Source: JAAYDI01 sp052034005 (GTDB taxonomy: Bacteria > Planctomycetota > Planctomycetia > Pirellulales > Pirellulaceae). From it: DNA of 64,000 nucleotides. Within the stretch, counting starts at the first letter, position 1; every line of letters starts with the position of its first letter. The stretch covers positions 193,795 through 257,794 of the forward strand of contig JBPOJB010000023.1 in NCBI GenBank assembly GCA_052034005.1. The letters run 5' to 3'. Shown one piece after another: positions 44,588 through 54,525 of this stretch. The notes below the pieces were generated by a model, which had not been told where the DNA came from, did no database searches, and saw only the letters and a list, made by a program, of their open reading frames with translations. Both the position numbers and the translations under genes were made by a program.

Positions 44588-46948
44588 ATGTTTCGGGTGA
44601 TCGCGGTTTTCGGTCTTGTGGTGATCGGCGTGAGTCTCCTCGGTTGCGGCGACAGCTCCGGTACGCCTGTCGCCGCCGGCAAACCGTCCTCGCCGATGCC
44701 CCCTTCGGCACCCAGCCCGCCTCCGATGGCGCCGAGCCCATCAGCACCCGGCAGCACTGCCCCCGAGGCCGGTACAGCAGGTAGTGGCGCTCCCGAAACC
44801 GGCCGCCCGTCGTACGGGGAAGGGGAAGGCACAAAGTCACGCATTCCACCGGGAGCCCTCGACGGTACGTACGGAGCAGGTGGACCGAGTTACGGGTCAA
44901 ACCCGCCCGGCGGACAGAGGGGAAGCGGCAATCCCCCCGGCGGATATCCAATGGGTAGTGGGTCACCGCCCAACTACGGCAGCGGATCGCCGCCACCCAA
45001 CTACGGCAGCGGATCGCCGCCACCCAACTACGGCAGCGGATCGCCGCCGCCCAACTACGGCAGCGGATCGCCGCCACCCAACTACGGCAGCGGATCGCCG
45101 CCGCCCAACTACGGCAGCGGGTCACCACCGCCCAACTACGGCAGCGGGTCACCACCGCCCAACTACGGCAGCGGTTCGCCACCGCCCAACTACGGCAGCG
45201 GATCACCACCGCCGGGAAGTCCGGGCGCGGGAGGGCCCGCGGCTGGCGGTATCCCGGGCACGGAACCTCCAGGCGGCATGCCGGCGGTGGGGATGCCCAC
45301 GATGCCGGGCAGCACGATCCCGGGCACTGGATACCCAGGATCGATGCCGGGAGTCGGGATGCCCACCATGCCAGGCAGCCCGTATCCTGGCAGTCCGGGG
45401 ATGCAGCCGAGCGCGGGTGCCGATGGTGTTCAACCGGGCATGGAGCCTGCGGTTCCGGAACGCGAGACATTTGTGGCGAAGGCGGAGCGTGCGTCATGGG
45501 CGGGCAACGAGAAGTTGGCGTTTGATTACCTGTACTGTTCTGCACTGTCTGAGGACGCGACCGATGTGCTGGACAAGTACATGTGGGTCACCGCGTTCAA
45601 GCGTCCAACGATGGCCGTCCGTTGGGGTCTGGGAGTCGAACTGGTAGTCTCGCCCAAGAATTACGACGGAAACTACTATCCGCCGGGTAGCACGCAGACG
45701 TTACCCGAGCGCGGTGCGCGTACGGGGCGTGGGGGCCAGCGTAGTGGTGGGCCGGGCGGCGGTGGCGCGAGTGCTGGCGGATCGGGCCGGCGGCCGGGTG
45801 TAGGAAGTACCTCACCGGGTTCCGGGTCCATGATGCCGGGTTCTGGGCCCATGATGCCGGGCGCCGGGCCGATGATGCCGGGCGGGTATCCGGGCGGCGG
45901 TGGCGCGGCGACGCAACCGAATGCCCAGATCCTGACGGATGCTGCCGGCGAGTTGGCAACGGAGTTTCAGAGTCGGCTGCGCGATCGGATCGACAAGGGG
46001 GACTATGGCCAGATCCTCGTACAACTAGCGTCGGCTCCGATCACCCCTGCGGCTGGTGGCGGTCGTCCGGGCATGCCCGGCGGCGGTTACCCCGGGATGC
46101 CGGGCAGCGGTTACCCGGGCAGCGGTTACCCCGGGATGCCGGGCGGCAGCAGTTATCCGGGCAGTGCTGCGGGTCGGCCGACCGCCGGTGCCGCGGCCGG
46201 TTCTGCGGGTGGTGCCGGCAGGACGGCGCCCGGCGCGACGCTGCCCGACAGCGGCATGTCAGCGGGCTCATCCATGGGATCGCCGGGGATATCGATGCCG
46301 GGCATGCCGATGGGATTTGGCGGGTCGGGCGGGCCTTACGGTCAGGCGGGCAGCCCTGCAGGCAGCCGGATCGCGGGCATTACGTTCCTGGGCGAAGGCG
46401 AGACGAAGAATCTGCTCGACGCTGCGGCCGCTCAGGGGATCGACGTGCTGGTCGTCTTTGAAGTGAAGGTAACTGAGAACCTGAAGACGAACCTGGTGAA
46501 CAATGACACGCGGATCGTCGTGTACGACGTGGCCAGTGGCAAGGACCTGGTGAAGTCCAAGCCGGTCAAGAACTTCGAGGTCCAGAATTACCGCGCCGAG
46601 AAGCCCAAGAGCGGCGACGTCGACCCGATCGTAGCGTGCCTGGACAAGCTGTTTGCAGCGCTGGACAGCGACCCCCAATTCGCGCTCAAGATGAGCGCGA
46701 TTCCGTCGGGGATCAAGCCCGAGCATGTGGAGAGCCGAGTGGCGGCCATCCTGGGCAATGCGAAGCTCGAGCGGCTCCAGGCGCTGGCCGAGATCAAGTT
46801 CTTCCATCACCGAGGCCTGGCCAGTGACGGCCTGCTCGAGAAGAGCTTCCAGAAGCTGCTGGGCGACGCGGACGGCGCCAAATTGGCTTCGGGGACCGAG
46901 GAGGAGCGGATCGAGGTCGTCAGCGCGCTGGTGCCTCCCGAGGACTGA
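44588..46948 (+). CDS. Repeat-rich lipoprotein with Gly/Pro array
   Basis: 786 residues. Lipobox SLLGC, a disordered Pro/Ser region, then a tandem array of GSGSPPPNY units (about residues 123-209), further Gly/Pro/Met-rich stretches (PMMPGSG, GYPGMPG) and a compact C-terminal domain of about 190 residues (ITFLGEGETKNLLDAAAAQG ... FALKMSAIPSG). The low-complexity middle probably forms an extended arm that holds the C-terminal domain away from the membrane. Function not recognised. Confidence 0.75.
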   Translation: MFRVIAVFGLVVIGVSLLGCGDSSGTPVAAGKPSSPMPPSAPSPPPMAPSPSAPGSTAPEAGTAGSGAPETGRPSYGEGEGTKSRIPPGALDGTYGAGGPSYGSNPPGGQRGSGNPPGGYPMGSGSPPNYGSGSPPPNYGSGSPPPNYGSGSPPPNYGSGSPPPNYGSGSPPPNYGSGSPPPNYGSGSPPPNYGSGSPPPNYGSGSPPPGSPGAGGPAAGGIPGTEPPGGMPAVGMPTMPGSTIPGTGYPGSMPGVGMPTMPGSPYPGSPGMQPSAGADGVQPGMEPAVPERETFVAKAERASWAGNEKLAFDYLYCSALSEDATDVLDKYMWVTAFKRPTMAVRWGLGVELVVSPKNYDGNYYPPGSTQTLPERGARTGRGGQRSGGPGGGGASAGGSGRRPGVGSTSPGSGSMMPGSGPMMPGAGPMMPGGYPGGGGAATQPNAQILTDAAGELATEFQSRLRDRIDKGDYGQILVQLASAPITPAAGGGRPGMPGGGYPGMPGSGYPGSGYPGMPGGSSYPGSAAGRPTAGAAAGSAGGAGRTAPGATLPDSGMSAGSSMGSPGISMPGMPMGFGGSGGPYGQAGSPAGSRIAGITFLGEGETKNLLDAAAAQGIDVLVVFEVKVTENLKTNLVNNDTRIVVYDVASGKDLVKSKPVKNFEVQNYRAEKPKSGDVDPIVACLDKLFAALDSDPQFALKMSAIPSGIKPEHVESRVAAILGNAKLERLQALAEIKFFHHRGLASDGLLEKSFQKLLGDADGAKLASGTEEERIEVVSALVPPED
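44954..45214 (+). repeat. 27-bp in-frame tandem repeat
   Basis: Nine Asn-Tyr codon pairs recur every 27 bp (44972, 44999 and so on to 45188), coding GSGSPPPNY. The first unit has lost one Pro codon; the last ends PPPGS. Copies differ mainly at third positions (tcg/tca, cca/ccg), so the array is fairly old or kept by selection. Confidence 0.92.
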
Positions 46949-47033
46949 CGACCGGTTTCGGACGGCCCCCCTTGAACCGGCAGCAGCTTTCCGCCATCAT
47001 GTGTGGTTTGCCTGACATAGGAGATGCAAGCGT

Positions 47034-47642
47034 ATGTCGCGGTACACCGGTCCCAAAGCCCGTGTGAATCGGCGTCTGGGTGCATTGATCTACGAGAGCG
47101 CTGGGGCCGCGCACGCCTTGGAACGGCGAGACAATCCGCCGGGGATGCACATTCGCCCCCGCCGGCCTTCGAACTATGGGGCGGCCTTGCGCGAGAAGCA
47201 GAAGATCAAACACTATTACGGGCTCGGCGAACAGCAGCTGCGCCGCTATTTCGGCATCACGGTCCGCAAGACGGGCGACACGGGCGTGATGCTGCTCCAG
47301 CTGTGCGAGCGCCGGCTGGACAACGTCGTGCGGCGCGCGGGCTTCACCCGCACCCGGCCCCAGGCGCGGCAGGGGATCGTGCATGGGCATTTCCAGGTCA
47401 ATGGGATCAAGGTCACCAAGCCCTCCTACATCCTGCGACCGGGCGACGTGATCACCGTGCGACGCCGCGAGAACCTGCTCAGCCTGTATCGCGGACTGGC
47501 CGACAACGCAAATACCCAGCCCATGGACTGGGTCACCTTCGATTCGGACACGCTGCGGGCCACCGTCCAAGGGCTGCCGGCCAAGGAGGATATCAGCCTG
47601 CCGGTCGATGCGAATATGGTGGTCGAGTTCCTGTCGCGGTAA
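47034..47642 (+). CDS. rpsD: 30S ribosomal protein S4
   Basis: 202 residues. Binds 16S rRNA early in small-subunit assembly. Start MSRYTGPKARVNRRLG, S4 RNA-binding domain around LLQLCERRLDNVVRRAGF ... VHGHFQVNGIKV, and the tail LPVDANMVVEFLSR. It is the Zn-free type, with no N-terminal Cys cluster. It stands alone, not beside rpoA and rpsK as in many bacteria. Confidence 0.97.
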   Translation: MSRYTGPKARVNRRLGALIYESAGAAHALERRDNPPGMHIRPRRPSNYGAALREKQKIKHYYGLGEQQLRRYFGITVRKTGDTGVMLLQLCERRLDNVVRRAGFTRTRPQARQGIVHGHFQVNGIKVTKPSYILRPGDVITVRRRENLLSLYRGLADNANTQPMDWVTFDSDTLRATVQGLPAKEDISLPVDANMVVEFLSR

Positions 47643-47675
47643 GCGATGGGGCCGGCAGCAGCGGTACGGGATCGG

Positions 47676-47692
47676 CTGGGAATCGGTCCCAG
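47676..47692. terminator. Small hairpin between convergent rpsD and glgC
   Basis: CTGGGA / TCCCAG with 5-nt loop ATCGG, flanked by GGAT and ATCC, in a 57-nt gap. Could act in both directions; no T-run. Confidence 0.4.
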
Positions 47693-47699
47693 ATCCATG

Positions 47700-48995
47700 T
47701 CAGTGGCGCAACGTCCAGCCGTCCGGCAGCACGGCGTCTTTGACGACCACGGGGATCCCGTCGCGGATCACGCAATCGGGCATGTCGGGCCCGTTGTCGA
47801 TGCCCTGCTGGTTGACCACGTGCACGTTCCGACCGATGCGGCAGTTCTTGTCCACAATCGCGCCGTCGATCACGCTGCCGCTACCGATCCCCATGGCGGG
47901 ATGGTCGGGTCCGCAGGGCCGCCGGTCGTCGACCTGTTCATAGAAATCATCGCCCATGATGATCGAGTTGCGGATGGTCACATCCTGGCCGATGATGCAG
48001 CGCAGCCCGATGACGCTGTTTTCGATCCTGGCGCCCTTGCCGATGCGGCATCCATCCGCGATCAGGCTCCCTTGGATCTGGGCGCCCTCGAAGAGTGACG
48101 GGGGCAGGTACCGGGCGCGGGAGTAAACGGGCGACTGGGGGCAGACGAGCTGGAACGGCGGATTCGGTTGAGCCAGCGCGAGATTCGCCTCGTAGAACGC
48201 GCGGATCGTCCCGATGTCCTCCCAATAGCCGTCGAACAGGTGCACCTGCACGTGGCGGCTGCGGAAGGCGGCCGGGAAGACCTCCTTGCCGAAGTCCTGG
48301 TACGCGGTCTTGCCGAGCACCTCCAGCAGGAAGTCGCGGTTGAAAATGTAGATCCCCATGCTCGCCAGACACTCCCGGCCGCCGCTGGCGATCCCATGCC
48401 GGTCGATCCAGGCCGGATCCAACCGCACCAGGTCGATCTCCTGATCGGTCTGCGGTTTTTCCAGGAACCCGCAGACTCGCCCCGTCTCATCGATGCGCAT
48501 GATCCCGAACGCGCGCGCCGCTTGCCGGGTCACCGGGATCGCCCCGATGGTCACCTCCGCGCCCGACTGCGTGTGCGTCCTGAGCATGTCGCGGTAATCC
48601 ATCCGGTAGAGCTGGTCGCCCGACAGGATCAGCACGTAGGCGGCGCCGTGCTGCTCGATGTAGCGGATGTTCTTCCGCACGGCGTCCGCCGTGCCCTGAT
48701 ACCAGTCGGTCCCGGCGTCCGCCGCCGTCTGCTGGGCCGCCAACAGCTCGACGAACCCGCCCGAGAAATTGTCGAAGCGGTAGGTCAAACGGAGGTGGCG
48801 ATGCAGGCTCACCGACAGGAACTGCGTCAGCACATAGACGCGGTCGAGTCCGCTGTTGATACAGTTCGACAGCGGGATGTCGATCAGGCGGTACTTGGCG
48901 GCCAGGGGGACCGCCGGCTTGGCACGGACTTTCGTCAGGGGATAGAGCCGTGAACCACGCCCGCCGCCGAGCACCAGGGTTATAACGTTGCTCAT
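47700..48995 (-). CDS. glgC: Glucose-1-phosphate adenylyltransferase
   Basis: 431 residues. Makes ADP-glucose for glycogen synthesis. Nucleotide loop GGGRGSRL (10-17) followed by PLTKVRAKPAVPLAAKYR, IDIPLSNCINSG, catalytic SGDQLYRMDY, and a left-handed beta-helix C-terminus. The start ATG 48995 is 42 nt after the leuS stop, so leuS and glgC probably share a transcript. Confidence 0.95.
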   Translation of the reverse strand: MSNVITLVLGGGRGSRLYPLTKVRAKPAVPLAAKYRLIDIPLSNCINSGLDRVYVLTQFLSVSLHRHLRLTYRFDNFSGGFVELLAAQQTAADAGTDWYQGTADAVRKNIRYIEQHGAAYVLILSGDQLYRMDYRDMLRTHTQSGAEVTIGAIPVTRQAARAFGIMRIDETGRVCGFLEKPQTDQEIDLVRLDPAWIDRHGIASGGRECLASMGIYIFNRDFLLEVLGKTAYQDFGKEVFPAAFRSRHVQVHLFDGYWEDIGTIRAFYEANLALAQPNPPFQLVCPQSPVYSRARYLPPSLFEGAQIQGSLIADGCRIGKGARIENSVIGLRCIIGQDVTIRNSIIMGDDFYEQVDDRRPCGPDHPAMGIGSGSVIDGAIVDKNCRIGRNVHVVNQQGIDNGPDMPDCVIRDGIPVVVKDAVLPDGWTLRH

Positions 48996-49037
48996 TGCAC
49001 GACGCCTGCCTTTCCCATGCACACAGAGCCCAGGTTG

Positions 49038-51875
49038 TCACCGGACCACGAAATTCACCAGCCGTCCCGGCACCACCGTCACGTTCACCACCGTCTTGCC
49101 TGCCAGGCACTGCGCCACTTTCTCGTGCGTCCGAGCCGCCGCCTCGATCTCCTCGGGCGTCGCGCCGGCGGGCACCACGACCCGCGCGCGGACTTTCTTG
49201 CCGATCTGCACCGGGATCTCCAGCGTCTGCTCGCGAATCAACGATTCGTCGTGGCGGGGCCACGGCTCGTACGCCAGCGAGGGGGACCGCCCCAGCGCCT
49301 CCCACAGCTCCTCCGCCACGTGCGGCGCAAACGGAGACAAGAGCAGCACGAACGACTCCATGACACACCGCGGCCGCACCGCCTGCCCAGTGAAATCATT
49401 GACCAATTCCATCATCCGGGCAATCGCCGTGTTGAATTGCAGCTGCTCGATGCCCTGCGTGACGGCACGAATCGTCCGGTGCAGCACCCGATTCTGGGCC
49501 TCCGTGGGCTCGACGTCCTGCACGCTCGCGTTGAGCGTCAGACGATCCGCGCGATCGTCCACGATCAGGCGCCAGGCACGGTCCAGAAACCCGCGCACCC
49601 CTTTGACACCCTGCATGCTCCAGGGCTTGGTCGCCTCGAGCGGACCCATGAACATCTCGTACAGACGCAGCGCGTCGGCCCCGAAGTCCTGGACGATCTG
49701 GTCCGGATTCACCACGTTGCCGCGACTCTTGGACATCTTGAACGCCCGGCTGTCCACCCGGACCGACGCATCGTCCACCAGGACAAACGATTCACCCGCC
49801 TTCCTGACCCGGTCGGCCGCCACCGGCGCTTCCCGGACCCCCTGGCCCGTCTGCCGGTCGACCGGCCGGCCGTCCGCGTCGCGCGTCACGTGCGCCGGGT
49901 CGATCCACTGGCCCGCCTCGGTCCGGTAGCCCGTGAACTCCATCTCGCCGAGGATCATGCCCTGGTTCACCAGCCGCTGGAAGGGCTCCGGCGTACTGAC
50001 ATAGCCGCGGTCATAGAGCACTTTGTGCCAGAACCGCGCGTAGAGCAGGTGCAGCACCGCGTGCTCCGCGCCGCCGACGTACAGGTCGATCGGCATCCAG
50101 GCACGCTCCTTCTCCGGGTCGACCAGGCAGGTGTCGTTCCGCGGATCAATGAACCGCAGGTAATACCAGCATGAGCCGGCCCACTGCGGCATCGTGTTCG
50201 TCTCCCGCTGGTAGCGCCGACCGTCAACCACCCGGTACAGCCACGACGGCGGGGCCTTAGTCAGCGGCGGCTCGGGCCGACCATGCGGTTTGTAATCGTC
50301 CAGGTGCGGCAGGTCGACGGGCAAGTCCGACAGGTCCACGGCGCGCAGCAGGCCGGTCGGCGCGCCCTGGTCGTCCAGCTCGTGCAGGATCGGGAAAGGC
50401 TCGCCCCAGAAACGCTGACGGCTGAACAACCAGTCGCGCAGCTTGTAGTTGACCGCCTGCCGGCCCAGCCCTGCCCCACTCAGGTCCGCCGTGATCCGCC
50501 GCTTGAACTCGTCCGTCTCCAGCCCGTCGTACCGGCCGGAATGGATCGCCCGGCCCAGATCCACGTAACAGGCCTGGCCCGCCAACACGGCATCCCGATC
50601 CACGTCGGGCACCAACCCCGGATCGACCACGGCAATGATCTCCAGCTGGAACTGTCTGGCGAACTCGAAGTCACGCGTGTCATGGGCCGGGACGGCCATG
50701 ATCGCACCGGTCCCGTAACTGATCAGCACGTAATCGGCGACCCAGACGGGCACCGGCCGGCCGTTGACCGGATTGATCGCATACGAGCCGGTGAACACGC
50801 CCGTCTTGTCCTTCACCAGCTCCGTACGTTCCAGGTCGCTCTTGGCCGCCGCCCGAGCACAGTAGGCGGCGACCGCCTGCTGCTGGTCGGGCGTGGTCAG
50901 GCGCTGCACAAACGGATGCTCCGGGGCAATGACCATGTAGGTGGCCCCGAAGAGCGTGTCGGGCCGCGTGGTGTAGATCCGCAGCACGTCGTCGCCCGCC
51001 TTGCGCGGGAAGCCGGCCTGCGCGCGTGCGGATTGCCACGCGGCATAGCCCTCAGGCGGACCGATGTAGAAGTCCACCTCGGCACCCGTGCTGCGGCCGA
51101 TCCAGTCCCGCTGCAGCTTCTTGATGCTGTCGGGCCATTGGAGCGCATCCAGGTCGTGTTCCAGCCGGTCGGCGTAAGCCGTAATGCGCAGCATCCACTG
51201 GCGCAGCGGCCGGCGCTCGACCGGATGGCCGCCCCGTTCGCTCCGACCGTCCACCACCTCTTCGTTCGCCAACACGGTCCCCAGCGCCGGGCACCAGTTG
51301 ACCAGGGCCTCGGCCTGGTAGGCCAGCCGGTGTTCGTCCTGATACCGGCGCACGGCGGCCGGGCCCGCGGCGGCTACGTCCGCGGGGATCGGCAGTTCGG
51401 CGATCGGGCGCCCACGCTGCTGCTGCGGATCGAACCAGGAATCGAACAGGACCAGGAAGATCCACTGGGTCCACCGCACATACTCAATGTCCGTCGTGGC
51501 CAGCTCCCGATCCCAATCGTAGCTGAACCCCAGCATCTTCAGTTGCCGGCGGAACGTGGCGATGTTCCGCTCCGTCGACTCGCGTGGCGGCGTATTGGTG
51601 CGGATCGCATGCTCCTCGGCCGGCAACCCGAAGGCGTCAAAACCGATCGGATGCAGCACCGACTTGCCCCGCATCCGCTCGAACCGCGCCACAATGTCCG
51701 TGGCCGTGTAACCTTCCGGATGACCAACGTGCAACCCGTCACCGCTGGGATAGGGGAACATGTCGAGCACGTAGAGCTTCGTGCCGGCGGGAAGGTCCGG
51801 AGTCCGGAACGTCTTGTGCCGCTCCCAGTAAGCTTGCCATTTCGGTTCGATTTCGGCGGGGTTGTAGCGTGGCAT
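49038..51875 (-). CDS. leuS: Leucyl-tRNA synthetase
   Basis: 945 residues, class I synthetase. HIGH motif as HVGH (49-52) within PYPSGDGLHVGHPEGY, editing (CP1) domain with the T-rich YTTRPDTLFGATYMV, KMSKS at 713-717 and an anticodon-binding C-terminus ending KTVVNVTVVPGRLVNFVV. A region near residues 520-720 is longer than in E. coli. ATG 51875 follows AAGGGA. Divergent from map. Confidence 0.97.
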   Translation of the reverse strand: MPRYNPAEIEPKWQAYWERHKTFRTPDLPAGTKLYVLDMFPYPSGDGLHVGHPEGYTATDIVARFERMRGKSVLHPIGFDAFGLPAEEHAIRTNTPPRESTERNIATFRRQLKMLGFSYDWDRELATTDIEYVRWTQWIFLVLFDSWFDPQQQRGRPIAELPIPADVAAAGPAAVRRYQDEHRLAYQAEALVNWCPALGTVLANEEVVDGRSERGGHPVERRPLRQWMLRITAYADRLEHDLDALQWPDSIKKLQRDWIGRSTGAEVDFYIGPPEGYAAWQSARAQAGFPRKAGDDVLRIYTTRPDTLFGATYMVIAPEHPFVQRLTTPDQQQAVAAYCARAAAKSDLERTELVKDKTGVFTGSYAINPVNGRPVPVWVADYVLISYGTGAIMAVPAHDTRDFEFARQFQLEIIAVVDPGLVPDVDRDAVLAGQACYVDLGRAIHSGRYDGLETDEFKRRITADLSGAGLGRQAVNYKLRDWLFSRQRFWGEPFPILHELDDQGAPTGLLRAVDLSDLPVDLPHLDDYKPHGRPEPPLTKAPPSWLYRVVDGRRYQRETNTMPQWAGSCWYYLRFIDPRNDTCLVDPEKERAWMPIDLYVGGAEHAVLHLLYARFWHKVLYDRGYVSTPEPFQRLVNQGMILGEMEFTGYRTEAGQWIDPAHVTRDADGRPVDRQTGQGVREAPVAADRVRKAGESFVLVDDASVRVDSRAFKMSKSRGNVVNPDQIVQDFGADALRLYEMFMGPLEATKPWSMQGVKGVRGFLDRAWRLIVDDRADRLTLNASVQDVEPTEAQNRVLHRTIRAVTQGIEQLQFNTAIARMMELVNDFTGQAVRPRCVMESFVLLLSPFAPHVAEELWEALGRSPSLAYEPWPRHDESLIREQTLEIPVQIGKKVRARVVVPAGATPEEIEAAARTHEKVAQCLAGKTVVNVTVVPGRLVNFVVR

Positions 51876-52261
51876 GGATCCCTTGGCGACCTCAGGTGAA
51901 ACGGGCGGCCGTTTTGCGGAACGTAAGGTGTTCAGTCGCAATTACTTGAAAATCGTGTACAAGAATGACGATCAGACTTCGGATTGTACGGTTTCCCGGC
52001 TGGGCTGCCTAGCATAGGAGGACCACCCGCCTGGAACGATGACACGGCCTCGCGCCCCCGGTTCGCCGGTCGATCGGGCGACGATCGATTCGCCGCACGG
52101 CGAGGTCAGAAACCCGAGCGCCGGGTGCGGGGCGCGAACGGGGCCACAGCCGGCGTGTTGACCCGCAATTTGACCATTCCACCGTGTCGCCCCAATGCCT
52201 GCCATGTTAAACTCAGCATATCAACGCCCGTTCGCGGCTGCATTCGCTGGGAGTCCCGTCC
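51876..52261. other. Divergent region between leuS and map
   Basis: 386 nt. Contains the leuS promoter (51983-52011). TTGACC occurs at 52158 and 52170 on the plus strand, but neither has a good -10 for map. No T-box-like leader is seen. Confidence 0.4.
51983..52011 (-). promoter_or_regulatory. Promoter of leuS
   Basis: Minus strand TAGGCA (52011-52006), 17-nt spacer, TACAAT (51988-51983), about 100 nt before the start codon. Confidence 0.5.
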
Positions 52262-53059
52262 ATGCTACACGGAAGAAGATCGCTCCGCCTCAGCACGGTT
52301 GAGCGTAATGCCATGCGCGCGGCCTGCGCGTTCAATGCGCAGCTTATGGACTACATCCGGCCGTTCGTGAAGGCCGGCATCACCACGCGGGAAATCGACC
52401 GGCTCGTACACGAGTACACGATCAAGCACGGGCATAAGCCGGCCCCGCTCGGATACCAAGGGTTCCCCAAGAGCTGCTGCACCAGCGTCAACGACGTGAT
52501 CTGCCACGGCATCCCCGACGCCTATGTGCTCAAGTCGGGCGACATCATCAACATCGACCTCACGACGATCGTCAACGGCTGGCACGGTGACCAGTCCGAG
52601 ACGTTCCTGATCGGGGATGTGAGTGACACGGCGCGGGCCGTGACCCAGTGCGCCTTCGATTGCCTGTATGCGGCCATCGATGTCCTGACGCCCGGCTGCA
52701 GTGTCTCGGCCATCGGCGATGCCATCGTCGCCATCGCCGAAAGCCAAGGCTTCTCGATCGTTCGCGAATATGTCGGCCACGGGCTGGGACGCCGGTTCCA
52801 CCAGGAACCGTCGATCCCGCACTACCCGACTCGTCAGTCACGCCAAGATCGACTCCACCCCGGCCTGTGCTTCACGGTCGAACCGATGATCAACGTCGGA
52901 AAACGCTACACAGCACTCGACAAACAGGACGGCTGGACCGTCCGCACCCGTGACGGCGAGCTGTCCGCCCAGTTCGAACACACCGTGCTGATGACCGAGG
53001 ATGGGCCCGAGATCCTCACGCAGACGAAGCATGGGCCCCAGCGCGGACACCGATTCTGA
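52262..53059 (+). CDS. map: Type I methionine aminopeptidase
   Basis: 265 residues; removes the initiator Met from new proteins. The five metal ligands are visible: Asp in NIDLT, Asp in WHGDQSET, His in FHQEP, Glu in FTVEPM and Glu in QFEHTV, plus the substrate His in VICHGIP. No N-terminal zinc finger. Ordinary housekeeping enzyme. Confidence 0.96.
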   Translation: MLHGRRSLRLSTVERNAMRAACAFNAQLMDYIRPFVKAGITTREIDRLVHEYTIKHGHKPAPLGYQGFPKSCCTSVNDVICHGIPDAYVLKSGDIINIDLTTIVNGWHGDQSETFLIGDVSDTARAVTQCAFDCLYAAIDVLTPGCSVSAIGDAIVAIAESQGFSIVREYVGHGLGRRFHQEPSIPHYPTRQSRQDRLHPGLCFTVEPMINVGKRYTALDKQDGWTVRTRDGELSAQFEHTVLMTEDGPEILTQTKHGPQRGHRF

Positions 53060-53214
53060 AATACGAATACCCATCGGTTCCCGCCCGTTGCCCAGCTTGC
53101 TCAATTCTCCAATCCTCCTTATCGTATCCGCTCTTGCTCCGGGCTGCCGAATCCTGTACAAGACCGCGCCCACGAGTCTCTCTGCTTAACTTGCCCCCAG
53201 GGTGCGAGGCAGCT

Positions 53215-54525
53215 ATGCGCGGCATGACGGCAATTCTCCTCTGCGGCAGCCTGTTTGGTGCCGCCGCATTCGGCGGCGACCCGACGTTTCCCTACACCGC
53301 CCGGGTTGCGGTGGACGAAGTCGAGGTACGTTGCGGTCCCGGCTGGGACTATTACGCCACCCAACGGCTCAAGCGTGGCGAGATGGTCGAGGTCTATCGG
53401 CACGATCCGGGTGGCTGGCTGGCCATTCGCCCGCCGGACGGCAGTTTCAGTTGGGTGACCGCACGGCAGGTCAAGCCCACGGCCGATGCGGGCATCGCCG
53501 AAGTGGTTCTGGACGGGACCGTGGCCTGGGTCGGCTCGTCGGTAGCGGAGGTGCCGCAGCACAAGTGGCAGGTACGCTTGGCGCGGGACGAGCGGGTGGA
53601 GGTGCTGGGCGAGTTGGCCATGACCGTCGGGCCCGGTTTCGCCACGGAGACCTATACGAAGATTGCGCCTCCGGCGGGCGAATTCCGCTGGATCCATGCC
53701 CAACACGCCCTGTCATCCCGTACGGCCGCTCAGGAGACGGTGGTCCGCTCGCAGGCCTCGGCGGACTACCGACACATTGGCGGCCCGACGGCCACTACGC
53801 CCGCCGAATCGTCGCCAACCACGACAAAGAGCCTGTCCGTCACCGAGCTGGCACGGCAGATCGAGGAACTCAAGATCTCGCTGTCGCTGCTGGTCACTCA
53901 GGAGATCGAGCAGTGGGACCTGGGTGCATTGAGACAGCGGGCCGACACGTTGGCCCAACAGGCCCTGGACCCCGCGCTGACGCGGGATGTCAAAGCGGTC
54001 CTGGCGCGGATGCAGGAATATGAGGCGCTGCAGCGCCGCTACCGGAAGGTCCAAGAACGAGACATCGACAGCCACCGAATCGGGCGCCTCAGCCTGATCG
54101 ACCCCGGGCCGGACCATGCCGACCGCGAGGGCACGCGCGACGATGACGTGGAGACGGACGATGACGCGGCGGTTGAACAGCAGGATGGGGCGGCCGCGCC
54201 GAGACTGCTGCCCGACGATTGGGTACGCGACCTCGATGCCGCCATCGGGACCGGTGTCTCCAGCATGCCGGTCGAGTCGCGCTCGACGCGCTATGCGGTC
54301 CAAGGCTGGCTCATGCCCGTTCATTCCACCAAGCGGGTCGCGCCGCCGTTCGCGGTTCTGGACGACGAGAACCGCGTGCGCGCGTACGTGACCCCGATGC
54401 CCGGGCTCAACCTGCGACGGTATACCAGGCAGTATGTCGGGCTGCTGGGCACGCAGCATTACGTGGAGGCGCTCCGCGCGCCGCACATCACGGCCGAGCG
54501 GGTCGTTCGCCAGAAGCGGGACTGA
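53215..54525 (+). CDS. Exported SH3-like domain protein
   Basis: 436 residues: signal peptide (MRGMTAILLCGSLFGAAAFG), a bacterial SH3-like domain (residues about 25-80, VEVRCGPGWDYYATQRLKRG ... WLAIRPP) and probably a second one (100-155). Then a helical region with coiled-coil character (ELARQIEELKISLSLLV), an acidic linker and a C-terminal domain of unknown type. Likely binds cell-wall or surface polymers. ATG 53215 chosen over the open frame from 53134. Confidence 0.75.
   Translation: MRGMTAILLCGSLFGAAAFGGDPTFPYTARVAVDEVEVRCGPGWDYYATQRLKRGEMVEVYRHDPGGWLAIRPPDGSFSWVTARQVKPTADAGIAEVVLDGTVAWVGSSVAEVPQHKWQVRLARDERVEVLGELAMTVGPGFATETYTKIAPPAGEFRWIHAQHALSSRTAAQETVVRSQASADYRHIGGPTATTPAESSPTTTKSLSVTELARQIEELKISLSLLVTQEIEQWDLGALRQRADTLAQQALDPALTRDVKAVLARMQEYEALQRRYRKVQERDIDSHRIGRLSLIDPGPDHADREGTRDDDVETDDDAAVEQQDGAAAPRLLPDDWVRDLDAAIGTGVSSMPVESRSTRYAVQGWLMPVHSTKRVAPPFAVLDDENRVRAYVTPMPGLNLRRYTRQYVGLLGTQHYVEALRAPHITAERVVRQKRD

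Noticed and set aside
44954..45214. CRISPR-like periodic repeat
   Set aside because: It is an in-frame coding tandem array without spacers.
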